This document shows, in pieces, positions 36,165 to 47,284 of a DNA stretch of 64,000 nucleotides; position 1 is the first letter of the stretch; each line of letters starts with the position of its first letter. Made by a program: the position numbers and the translations under genes. The DNA lies in assembly GCA_018398815.1 (NCBI GenBank), contig CM031615.1, positions 50,669,722 through 50,733,721 on the forward strand. Direction: 5' to 3'. Under the pieces are notes generated by a model. That model ran no database searches. It saw only the letters and a program-made list of their open reading frames with translations, and was not told where the DNA came from. This DNA is from Conus ventricosus (Eukaryota; Mollusca; Gastropoda; Neogastropoda; Conidae).

Positions 36165-37201
36165 AGAAACTTTTTTTTTTTCTCGAGACTGTTGAAAACT
36201 CAATGATGGCTCAAGGATAAATTTCCTTAAACTTATACTCTTAAAAATAAATTGTAGCTCCAAGAGACAGAATTAGACAGAAGTTCAAACATTCATACTG
36301 ATTGAACGACAAAAAACTGACACAAGTAACGTGCACTTACACGCATCAACTTTACTTGTTTATACAATATTCAGTCAGTTCAAGCTGAGTTTTGGTTCTC
36401 ACTGTTTCATCATTAAGAGAAGAAAAGTTGTGGATGAGTTGAGTTGGAGTTCTCTTGGAATATCAGAACGTATCTGGTGTCAGAGGGGATAGTTGATCTC
36501 TCTCTTTTTTTCTGGTGACTGATCCACTTCTATGGATCTGCTGCTCACTGCTGGGCTGTGTGTTTCTTCACTGCCAGGCTTGCCCAGTGCACATAGGGTC
36601 CCAGATTTTAGAACAAACAGAACCTGGCTGTAGTTAAGTAGCTGTGAGTCTGTCTTTACGAGTTCACACACTTGCCTTCTGGCTTTCAGCAAATGTGTGA
36701 GATTGCCGCCAACAAAGGATTAGACTACCATAGACATATCTGTCATGATTATCAGTCTGCACTGTTGTTCAGATTTTGAGTGGAGTTTAAACAAAGGGAG
36801 AAAACAGTAAGAAAATGCTACACCATTTTAGTCAAATAACGCTTCAGTTCTTCTTATGAATTAAATTGCAGTAGCTTGCAATATGCTTGGCCCAAGTATA
36901 CTTGTGGTGTAGACTTAGAGTCACACACTGCAAAGCATTTCAACCATAAACAGTATTCATGAATCAACTTAACAGTTTTACACCAACAAAAGGCATACTA
37001 TTTATCCAATCAGAATTAACATTCAACTACCATCCTTACAGATAGAATTGTGTACTGGCAAAAGTCAGACTACACAAAGAATGGTAGTCAGATTGCTAAC
37101 GAGTCTTAACAAAGTATGGTATAGCTTTTACCACGTGGTGGACTCATTCATACTTTAAAATTTCAAACCCGTATTGGCCAAAGTTACACTATAAACTACA
37201 T
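36165..37201. other. Intron sequence right of the Gypsy element, left copy
   Basis: Diverged relative of 22700-22991 and 25412-25620. No exon recognised. Its last 60 bases before the gap show extra indels compared with 48245-48330, as expected at a contig end. Confidence 0.6.
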
Positions 37202-38201
37202 NNNNNNNNNNNNNNNNNNNNNNNNNNNNNNNNNNNNNNNNNNNNNNNNNNNNNNNNNNNNNNNNNNNNNNNNNNNNNNNNNNNNNNNNNNNNNNNNNNN
37301 NNNNNNNNNNNNNNNNNNNNNNNNNNNNNNNNNNNNNNNNNNNNNNNNNNNNNNNNNNNNNNNNNNNNNNNNNNNNNNNNNNNNNNNNNNNNNNNNNNNN
37401 NNNNNNNNNNNNNNNNNNNNNNNNNNNNNNNNNNNNNNNNNNNNNNNNNNNNNNNNNNNNNNNNNNNNNNNNNNNNNNNNNNNNNNNNNNNNNNNNNNNN
37501 NNNNNNNNNNNNNNNNNNNNNNNNNNNNNNNNNNNNNNNNNNNNNNNNNNNNNNNNNNNNNNNNNNNNNNNNNNNNNNNNNNNNNNNNNNNNNNNNNNNN
37601 NNNNNNNNNNNNNNNNNNNNNNNNNNNNNNNNNNNNNNNNNNNNNNNNNNNNNNNNNNNNNNNNNNNNNNNNNNNNNNNNNNNNNNNNNNNNNNNNNNNN
37701 NNNNNNNNNNNNNNNNNNNNNNNNNNNNNNNNNNNNNNNNNNNNNNNNNNNNNNNNNNNNNNNNNNNNNNNNNNNNNNNNNNNNNNNNNNNNNNNNNNNN
37801 NNNNNNNNNNNNNNNNNNNNNNNNNNNNNNNNNNNNNNNNNNNNNNNNNNNNNNNNNNNNNNNNNNNNNNNNNNNNNNNNNNNNNNNNNNNNNNNNNNNN
37901 NNNNNNNNNNNNNNNNNNNNNNNNNNNNNNNNNNNNNNNNNNNNNNNNNNNNNNNNNNNNNNNNNNNNNNNNNNNNNNNNNNNNNNNNNNNNNNNNNNNN
38001 NNNNNNNNNNNNNNNNNNNNNNNNNNNNNNNNNNNNNNNNNNNNNNNNNNNNNNNNNNNNNNNNNNNNNNNNNNNNNNNNNNNNNNNNNNNNNNNNNNNN
38101 NNNNNNNNNNNNNNNNNNNNNNNNNNNNNNNNNNNNNNNNNNNNNNNNNNNNNNNNNNNNNNNNNNNNNNNNNNNNNNNNNNNNNNNNNNNNNNNNNNNN
38201 N
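37202..38201. other. Assembly gap of 1000 N
   Basis: Exactly 1000 N, a placeholder length. Sequence just right of it (38202-38290) is degraded, with long A and C runs. A 370-residue open frame across it is meaningless. Confidence 1.
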
Positions 38202-39319
38202 GGTTTTAAAAAAAAAACCCATTAACAGGGAAAGGAAAAAAAAAAAAAAAGGACCCCCCCCCCCCAAATAAAAAAAAATTTAAAGGTTTTTAACTTTGAA
38301 CCAAGAGCATGGAAGATTAAAGTTCACTAACACATATTTAACATCACTTGAAACAAATAAAAAGGAGACGGAGAGCTCGTATATTTTTAAGCGGATCCGT
38401 TAGGAGTGGAACAAACATATCTATCAAAAAACTCTAACATGGCAATAGAAATAAATAAACTAGCAAAGTGTAGACCAGCAGTTGCTGCATATGTGTTTAA
38501 TGATAAATGTTGCGGTAAATGGTTTTAAAAACAGATGAGAAACTGCAATGATGAAACATCTTCGTAAGTGTATACTTTTTCCTAGGTTCCGAGCGTTTCA
38601 GACATTCCAGATAAACTTGAATTCAATTCCAAGTACCCCAATCAATATTTTGCAAAGATGATTTCCATGGGCTTTTCCATTCTATCCATTTAAGTAAATT
38701 TCAAGTTATAGTGACTACATCGTAAACAAATATAACAGGCACATTAAGACATTCAGGTAACACATCATGTGCTGCTGTCGTCCGTAACATTCCTCAACTT
38801 TCTATTGAACAAACAAAATTAGTGCTCACTCTGACGTAGTTTTCATTAGCGCTTATTATATCTTGAAGCTCCTATGTTATTTTATATGCAATGAAGAATA
38901 CTTGATGTCACCAACGAACACAGAAGAGCAACATAGGCCAAACATCTTGTGATCCATTGCATTCCACATTCATACATTCAGAAAACTCGCCACATTATGT
39001 ATAACTTGATTGTTCACTGTATTTTATGTAATGTTCTCATGAACATAAGGCTGTTTCAGAAGAGTCCTGAAGTTTATCATAGAAACCACATCTCTTAAGA
39101 TATTCAAATAAGTGTAAGATGTAGTCCTTATTTTACACACATATCCACGAATCTGAACTACACTTCATTCTAGTTTGCCCTGATCATCACAATCTTAAAG
39201 AACAGCTCATACCAAAGAAGTGGTGTATCCGTCTTAAAGAATTTAGATTCTCACGACTGATTGCTGATGCTGAAAATAGCACGACACATATGAACAAACC
39301 CACCATTTTAAATCTCTCT

Positions 39320-39395
<76 letters not shown>

Positions 39396-39505
39396 ATCTG
39401 ACGTGCCACGAGCAACTGCTATTCATGGAGTTATGTTAAAATTTCACCTCCACCCTCTCTCTAATAGTGATGTGAAGCAGCAACTTTCTGGTACTACTTA
39501 TCCAA

Positions 39506-41443
39506 TGTCACGAGTTTGTCACGAGGCTACGTACGTTCGACCCACCTAGGGTGGCGGAATTACTTATTTGTTTATTGTCGTTGCTGTTGTCGTGTAGCCG
39601 TCCCTTATGGTGGCTTGTGGTGCAGTTGCACCTTGGTGTGGTTCAGCTCAACTTCGGTTTGCTTTCTCTCTCTCTCTCTCTAATTCACACGCCCGTGCTA
39701 TTCATCCTGCAAGTTCACGGGTGGCCGGTACTTTCTCTCGAACTTTCTGTTGTCGGCCTCTCGCCTGTCTTTTTTACCTGTCGCACGTGCTTCGTTTCTT
39801 TTAGTTTGAATGTATGTCACTCTGTGACGCAGCATGGCATTGTTGGCCGCCATTGCTGAGGAGGTTAGCTCTTCACTCGAGCGGAAGATGTCTCTGGGGG
39901 CGCCTGCTCAGTCCTGGTTCATTACCTTATCGTCGAGAGTACAGTACTACTTTCAATTCCTGCAGTCGGCCTGTAGGAGAGGGACATCATTTCTTCTGTT
40001 TCCGCATCTTCGCCTCTGTCCTCTCGACTGGACAGAGGTAGAGAGAGTCCTTTTGACCCGCCTCTTCGGGGTCACCCACGGGTAGCTGGTAAGCATCAGT
40101 TTCGTGGTCTGTTTGTTTTGATTTGTTGTTGTTAGCCGGCTTAGTCTTCACTTTTGCGCAATTTTCTTTTGTTTGAAATTGTAAGAGAAATATTGTGTGA
40201 GACCTTTTCTCTGGTTAATTCCATCTTTAACCTGGCCATTCTAATTATTTCCAAAATTCTTTCTCCTGTTTATGTATCTGGTGATGGCGGTAGTCGGTGG
40301 GAAGGAGAGAGACCTGGTGATTCAGGGTTGGAACTCGCTTGGTCTCGCTCGTCCGCCCCTGTCACATTCGCCGACTTTTATCCTTCGGCCACCGTCTGTT
40401 TGTGTGTGCAAGGAGAGCGAGTTTTATGTTCACGAGCGTGCGTGCGCATGTTTATCGTTCGGATGCGTGGTTGGAGATTTGTGTTATTTTGAAATGTGTT
40501 ATAAAATGTGACAGTTGTGCCATGAATTATTATTTGCAATGTGGTGCAGTTATTAAGCGATGGTCGCTGTGTTGATTTATTTCCTAAGGAAGGAAAACGT
40601 TAGCGTGAGTGAGAGAAGGGTGAAGATAATTCATATTTGTTTTATAACCTGTTGATTTAATGCAGTCTTTTACCTGCATCGTGTGAGAAGACTGATTCAA
40701 TGGGTGTACTGTGTGCGTTTAATACACTTCCCCTCGCCATCAGTGCGAGTGGCTGATAAGACTTGACAGCAATGGTCATGACGGTACTGACGGCAGGGTT
40801 CAGTACCCTTTCTTCCTCCTTCTTCTTCTTTCTCTCCTCTCCGACTCTCCTCCCAGCTACGTCCTCCCCCTCCCGGGGGCTTCACCTGGAGCACGAAACT
40901 GATGGTGCCACGTGCTGGTCGAGGCCACGTTCTGGCTGAGACCACGGACGAGATGGTGCCACGCGCTGGTCGAGGCCACGCCTTGGTCGGGACGTGGACT
41001 GCTAGGGGAGCCCGCCGTCTCGACTGGCCGGCCTGGACCCCCGTGCCAGGACCTCCAGTAACAGCTACGTCCCCCCCCCCCCCCCCCGGGACACGCTCTT
41101 CACTGCCCGCTTGGGAGTCGAGGGTGTCGGCTTTGGGCGACTCCCTGCGAGGAACCAACCCGGCTCGGAGCACCTAGTGCGACAGGGTGCTCCCTGCGGA
41201 CTTGACAGGGGCAGGGATGTGGACGCACTCCGTGGTGTGAGAAAGGGTCAATACTGGAAATATTTCTTTATAATTGTTACATGTCATATGTGTTGGAATG
41301 TTTATTTGCTGGTGTGAATAAATGGGGTGTTGTATCGTAATCTTATTGTGTGGTCTCTTGCGGAGCGTGTGAGGTCAGTCACTCCCTTCACTCCCACCTA
41401 GACCGATCCTGTCAGGGCAGACCTCCAGGGGTCGGTCGTGACA
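39506..41443 (+). repeat. 5' LTR, right copy
   Basis: 1938 bp. Same elements as the left copy, including AATAAA near 41320. Confidence 0.92.
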
Positions 41444-41447
41444 ATTG

Positions 41448-41465
41448 TGGGGGCTCGTCCGGGAT
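41448..41465 (+). promoter_or_regulatory. Primer-binding site, tRNA-Pro type, right copy
   Basis: Same 18 bases as at 30319, four bases after the LTR. Confidence 0.93.
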
Positions 41466-41867
41466 GTGAAGGGCTCTGGCTGTCTCTCTCTCGTTTCGCA
41501 GAGTACCTGTTTAGTTTTGTCTGTTTTGTATATGTTTAGTCAGTTTGTCGTGTTTGTTCGTGGGTGGTTGGCTGGGTGACTCTAGCGTGAAGGGAGTCTT
41601 GTTTGGCCTGAGGGAACATCCGGCGTGACTCGGGAGTCGAGGTGAGACCAGGGGGAGTCGACCGCGTCCAGACCTCCTTCCGCCGGGTACCTCACGCAGG
41701 TACGGCCGTAAGTCTTGCCCTTCTGTTGCCGCTCAGTCTTCCATTCCTGTTTTGTATTTAGCCAATTCTTGTTTTTTTTTTCTCTAACCGGTTGTTGAGT
41801 ACAGGGGGGTGTATCGGACGCTAGTGTTTTTTTTTTTTTTCCTCTCTCCGATCCCGTCTGCTAGGTT

Positions 41868-42050
41868 TTTGTTTTGTTTTTTTTCCGGCCAGCCCCACCG
41901 CACTGTTGCTCGTGCTGTAGAGCGCGGTGTTGCCAGAGTGGGGCAGCCGGACATAGTTTTTTGTTTTGTTTTTTTTTCGGTGAGCCCCACCGCACTGTTG
42001 CTCGTGCTGTAGAGCGCGGTGTTGCCAGAGTGGGAGCAGCCGGAACTTGT
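41868..42050 (+). repeat. Twofold leader repeat, right copy
   Basis: Two units with CACCGCACTGTTGCTCGTGC and GTGTTGCCAGAGTGG, as at 30735-30915. Confidence 0.85.
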
Positions 42051-42170
42051 CCGCCACACACGCACACACACACATACACACATATACACACGCCCTAAAA
42101 TATTTGTTTTTTTTTTCTTCTCTAGTGGAATGTTTTTCCCTGTATTGGAAAACTGTAGGATATTGTTGTC

Positions 42171-43735
42171 ATGGCGACGTCCGGCGCTGGTGGTGTGGCG
42201 ACGCGTGCGTCGAAGAAGAAGGGTATTCAAAATGTTACTGTAGTCCCTACTATTAGTACCAGTACTTCGACTACGGTAACTTCACCTATTCCAGTGCTGT
42301 AGCAGGTAGCCCAGTGAGTACCTTTACTACCTCTTCGCTGGGGGTCTCCCTGTCGAGACCCCGACTGGCACTTCCGCTCGAAGCGTCAGAGTATAGCGAA
42401 GCAACTGTGGGCTTCTGTTGAGTCGCAGAGACCGAAACCTTCTCCTCTCCAGGCTTCCCCTCGTAAGGGGCATGCCCCAGAAGACTTTCCTTATGGGAAA
42501 GTCGAGACCCAAGGGACGGTCAGACGGATCATCCTCCCGTGTCGGGAGTGGTGAACCCCGCTCAGATATCACCTCTGTCCTTATGTTTCTGGGAGCGACA
42601 GCGACGGGAGGATGAGGCCCAACGTAGGGAAGAGGCCGCTAGGCAGGAAGCTCTGCGTAGGGAAGAGCGTAGGGAAGAGCGTAGAGAGGAGGCCGCTAGA
42701 CAGGAGGCTCTGCGCAGAGAGGAGACTGACAGACAGGAGATTATGCATAGGGAAGAGGCTATGCTGCGCAGAGAAGAGCTGCCCGACAGGAGGCCTTCGT
42801 AAGGAAGAGGCTGCTCAGCGTAGGGAAGAAGCTGCCCGACAGGAGGCCCTTCGTAAGGAAGAAGCTGCCCGACAGGAGGCCCTTCGTAAGGAAGAGGCTG
42901 CCAGACAGGAGGATCAGCGTAGGGAGGAGGCTGCCCTCCGTAGGGAAGAACTAGACAGGATGGAGGCTCTGCGTAGGGAGGAGATGGAACAACTTCTTTC
43001 GCGGCCTCCCGCTTCTGTAAACCAGGGGGTTAATCACCAGGCAGGTGATAGAGTTAGAGGCCCAAAGTTAAAGCTTCCAGAGTTCAGACCTAGTGAGGAC
43101 ATTGATATGTTCTTAGAGCATTTCGGACAAGGTTGCTTGTTCATACCAATTGTCTGAGGAGCAAAAGGCTATGCACCTTTTTTCTGGATTATCTGGTGCT
43201 GCAAGGGAGTGTGTGCTCACTCTAAATGAAGGTGCGTCTTATGCAAACATGCAGTTGGCTCTGCGTAAGCGTTTCCACCTTACCCCAGAGACCTACAGGA
43301 GGAAGTTTAGGTCCATGAAGAAGAATAATGATGAGACCTTCGTGCAGTTTGGTGATAGGCTGCGCAAGACGCTAGGGTACTGGCGTCAGTTAGCTAAGTT
43401 GGAGCTGGAGGATCTGATCCTCATTGAACAGCTCACCAACACTGTGTCCCCAGAGTTGAGGATCCGGATAGGCGAGACAGCACCTCAGGATTTCGCGGCT
43501 GCGATTCACACCGCTGAGGTGTTTGCTGAAGCTCGCAGGGCTTATGGGCATCGCCCAGATACGGAGAGGAAGCCCTCCACAGGATTTGGTAGCAATAAGG
43601 TGCCGACAACTGCTAGTGGGGGAACAAGGCAGCAGTTCATCGGGGATTTCAGCGCCCCGACTGTGTTTTTCTTTGTGGTCGTCCTGGCCACATTAGGAAA
43701 GATTGTCCTAAAGCCGCTGGTAGTCATGGGCTAGT
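42171..43735 (+). pseudogene. Gypsy gag, right copy, mostly open in two frames
   Basis: Start MATSGAGGV at 42171. The coiled-coil lies at about 42610-43000, made of 8- to 11-residue units rich in Arg, Glu and Ala (REEAARQEAL). The DNA repeats too (GAGGCTGCC-GACAGGAG), so unit number can change by slippage. An open frame at 43150-43734 covers the capsid C-terminal part: LSGAAREC, FVQFGDRLRK, LRIRIGETAP and AEVFAEARRAYG. A CCHC knuckle follows at about 43662-43710 (CGRPGHIRKDC), one base out of frame at a T-run. Gag forms the particle and binds the RNA. Remaining breaks look like homopolymer errors, but I cannot exclude real mutations. Confidence 0.82.
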
Positions 43736-43797
43736 CCTTTCCAGCATCCTCGTGCCTCGGCTAACGTGGGGTCCATCCAAGCTTCTGGTGGTACAGA

Positions 43798-44985
43798 GTG
43801 TCCAGTGTTTCTTTCTGTTGTTGTTCATCCTTGGTCGACACCATCAGGGATTCGGGAGCATCAACACTCTTTGTGGATAAGGATTTAGTTTCCCTAAGGC
43901 CCGGCGGGGCGCCAGTTACGATGTGTGCGGTTGGAGGCTGGTTTTACCTCCACCCGTCCTTCTGTACTTATTCCTATCTCCACCCCCTACTTCTGTGGCG
44001 AAGTATGGGCCATCGCGGTGGAGCGACCTCTGTATTCCCTTATCGTAGGGAATACGATCACCTTCGCAGACGGACGCAGTCAGTCCGGTCTACGGATTTG
44101 CCCGTACAGGCGTGTGTGGGAGTCACCACACGCGCCAAAGCTAAGAAGCAGGAACAGGAATTGCGTCCCGTCCTCCAGCCGATCTCTGACGAGGTTCTGG
44201 CCAGGGCCGATCCTGCTTCCATCGCTCGTCTTCAGGCCAAGGACTGGGATGTCCAACGCCTGCGACGATGGTGGATCGTCCCGCTCAGTCGGCCCGACAC
44301 GCCAAGGTGAGCTTCAAGCTCCACAAGGGGATCCTTTTTAGGGTTTTTACCCAGGCAGATCGTGTGGCCAAGCAGCTTGTGGTTCCCAAAGCTTGAGAGA
44401 GTCTGTCCTCCGCAGGCCCACGATTCCCCATGGCAGGTCATATGGGCTCCAAGCGGACTCTCGAGCGAGTTGGGCAGGATTTCTTCTGGCCAGGGATCAA
44501 CTCACAGGTCAGGCAGTTACTGCCGCAGTTGCGATGTCTGCCAACGGACAACGCCTAGGGTCGCTTGAAGCGTGTTCCCCTAGGTCAGTGCCACGGGTTG
44601 GGGAGCCATTCAGCAAGGTTGGGGTCGACCTGGTGGGACCCATTAATCCTCCATCCGATCGCGGTCACCGCTACACTTCGGTAGTGGTAGAATCTGTGAG
44701 TCGATACCCAAGGCTGTCCCGCTTAGGGTACTATCGATGCCCCTACTGTTGCTGAATCTCTCAGGCAGATTTGGACGCGCACTGGCGTGCCCAAGAAGAA
44801 GTACGGCCGGAAGTTGTACTGGAGAGCGATCATCATCCTCTCCAGTGCCTGACCGGATCCGGCCAGTCAGTCATCGACTCATGAGTTAGGCAGTGGAGCT
44901 GCAGAGTCATACGTTCACTTTCCGTCATATCAAGGGTTCCTGTAATACGGATGCTGACTATCTTAGCCGAGCTCCGTAGTTAGCA
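43798..44985 (+). pseudogene. Gypsy pol remnant: protease, integrase start, RNase H end, right copy
   Basis: Protease DSGAS at 43849-43863, integrase CRSCDVC near 44519-44542, GVDLVGP near 44622-44645, and the same junction near 44785-44812 from WTRTGVP into an RNase H tail. Protease passes into integrase without an RT between them, as in the left copy. Confidence 0.82.
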
Positions 44986-45320
44986 TATTGGAAAATCAGT
45001 CAGAGGGACACCTCCCCTCAACCAGGGTTATATCCCCTTTTTGGTCTCTGTATCAGGTGTAGTGACAGTTGTCACTTCAGTGAGGTTAACGGTAGTGAAT
45101 CACCAATGGTTCGTATTGTTACTTTCATGGTTGGAAGGTTTGCTTAGTTGTTTGATAAATGTAGTATTATGTATTCCTCAGTGTGATTCTATCGTGGAAT
45201 GTTTGTATTGGATTTTCGTACTCTGTCGATCGCAGAGAGTTGGGTTCGGTCCCATTGTTGTGAAGTTGCACATGCGACAAGGTTCAAAGGAGCACTGTAT
45301 CTCAAGAAACAGATGCTTTT

Positions 45321-45329
45321 AGAAGGGGG
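45321..45329 (+). promoter_or_regulatory. Polypurine tract, right copy
   Basis: AGAAGGGGG two bases before the 3' LTR. Confidence 0.8.
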
Positions 45330-45331
45330 TT

Positions 45332-47279
45332 TGTCACGAGTTTGTCACGAGGCCTACGACGTTCGACCCACCTAGGGTGCGGAATTACTTATTTGTTTAT
45401 TGTCGTTGCTGTTGTCGTGTAGCCGTCCCTTAGGTGGCTTGTGGTGCAGTTGCACCTTGGTGTGGTCAGCTCAACTTCGGTTTGCTTTCTCTCTCTCTCT
45501 CTCTAATTCACCGCCCGTTGCTATTCATCCTGCAATGTTCACGGTGCCGGTACCTTTCTCTCGAACTTTCTGTCTGTCGGCCTCTCGCCTGTCTTTTTAC
45601 CTGTCGCACGTGCTTCGTTTCTTTTAGTTTGAAGTATGCTCACTCTGTGACGCAGCATGGCATGTTGGCCGCCATTGCTGAGGGAGGTTAGCTCTTCACT
45701 CGAGCGGAAGATGTCTCTGGGGGCGCCTGCTCCAGTCCTGGTTCTTTACCTTATCGTCGAGAGTACAGTCAGTACTTTCAATTCCTGCAGTCGGCCTGTA
45801 GGAGAGGGACATCATTTCTTCTGTTTCCGCATCTTCGCCTCTGTCCTCTCGACTGGACAGAGGGTAGAGAGAGTCCTTTGACCCGCCTCTTCGGGTCACC
45901 CACGGGTAGCTGGTAAGCATCAGTTTCGTGTCTGTTTGTTTTGATTGTTGTTGTTAGCCGCTTAGTCTTCACTTTTGCGCAATTTTCTTTTGTTTTCGAA
46001 ATTGTAAGAGAAATATTGTGTGAGACCTTTTCTCTGGTTAATTCCATCTTTAACCTGGCCATTCTAAATTATTTCCAAAATTCTTTCTCCTGTTTAGTAT
46101 CTGGTGATGCGGTAGTCGGTGGGGAAGGGAGAGAACCTGGTGATTCAGGGTTGGAACTCGCTTGGTCTCGCTCGTCCGCCCCTGTCACATTCGCCGGACT
46201 TTTATCCTTCGGCCACCGTCTGTTTGTGTGTGCAAGGAGAGCGAGTTTTATGTTCACGAGCGTGCGTGCGCATTGATTTATCGTTCGGATGCGTGTTGGA
46301 GATTTGTGTTATTTTGAAATGTGTTTATAAAATGTGACAGTTGTGCCATTGAATTATTATTTGCAAATGTGGTGGCAGTTATTAAGCGATGGTCGCTGTG
46401 TTGATTATTTCCTAAGGAAGGAAAACGTTAAGCGTGAGTGAGAGAAGGGTGAAGATAATTCATATTTGCTTATAACCTGTTGATTTAATGCAGTCTTTTA
46501 CCTGCATCGTGTGAGAAGACTTGATTCAATGGGTGTTACTGTGTGCGTTTTAATACACTTCCCCTCGCCCATCATGCGAGTGGCTGATAAGACTTGACAG
46601 CAATGGTCAGACGGTACTGACGGCAGGGTTCCAGTACCCTTCTTCCTTCCTCCTTCCTTCTTCTTTTCCTCCTCTCCGACTCTCCTCCCAGCTACGTCCT
46701 CCCCCCCTCCCGGGGGCTTCACCTGGAGCACGAACTGGATGGTGCCACGTGCTGGTCGAGGCCACGTTCTGGCTGAGACCACGGACGAGATGGTGCCACG
46801 CGCTGGTCGAGGCCACGCCTTGGTCGGGACCGTGGACTGCTAGGGGAGCCCGCCGTCTCGACTGGCCGGCCTGGACCCCCGTCCAGGACCTCCAGTAACA
46901 GCTACGTCCCCCCCCCCCCCCCCCCGGACACGCTCTTCACTGCCCGCTTGGGAGTCGAGGTGTCGGCTTTGGGCGACTCCCTGCGAGAACCAACCCGGCT
47001 CGGAGCACCTAGTGCGACAGGGTGCTCCCTGCGGACTTGACAGGGGCAGGGATGTGACGCACTCCGTGGTGTGAGAAAGGGTCAATACTGGAAATATTTC
47101 TTTATAATTGTGTACATGTCATATGTGTTGGAATGTTTATTTTGCTGGTGTGAATAAATGGGGTGTTGTATCGTAATCTTTATTGTGTGGTCTCTTGCGG
47201 AGCGTGTGAGGTCAGTCCTCCCTTCACTCCCACCTAGACCGATCCTGTCAGGGCAGACCTCCAGGGGTCGGTCGTGACA
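45332..47279 (+). repeat. 3' LTR, right copy
   Basis: 1948-bp partner of 39506-41443. Confidence 0.92.
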
Positions 47280-47284
47280 TCCAA

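Larger units (their letters stand above)
27150..37201. repeat. Left copy of a 10-kb segment repeated across the assembly gap
   Basis: Matches 38300-48335 from end to end, including intron sequence, a CT microsatellite (28170-28260), the full 7.8-kb Gypsy element and its identical target duplication, and about 1 kb beyond. Differences are mostly one-base indels. The copy ends at ...AAACTACAT, where the Ns begin, while the right copy continues past the same word. Confidence 0.93.
39506..47279 (+). mobile_element. Ty3/Gypsy LTR retrotransposon, internally deleted, right copy
   Basis: Same insertion as 28373-36159, with LTRs 39506-41443 and 45332-47279, PBS 41448-41465, polypurine tract 45321-45329 and TCCAA flanks. 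Gag frames are longer here. The internal deletion junction is identical, so it was present in the element and is not an assembly accident. Confidence 0.92.

Noticed and set aside
37155..38267. 370-residue minus-strand open frame
   Set aside because: It consists of assembly-gap Ns.
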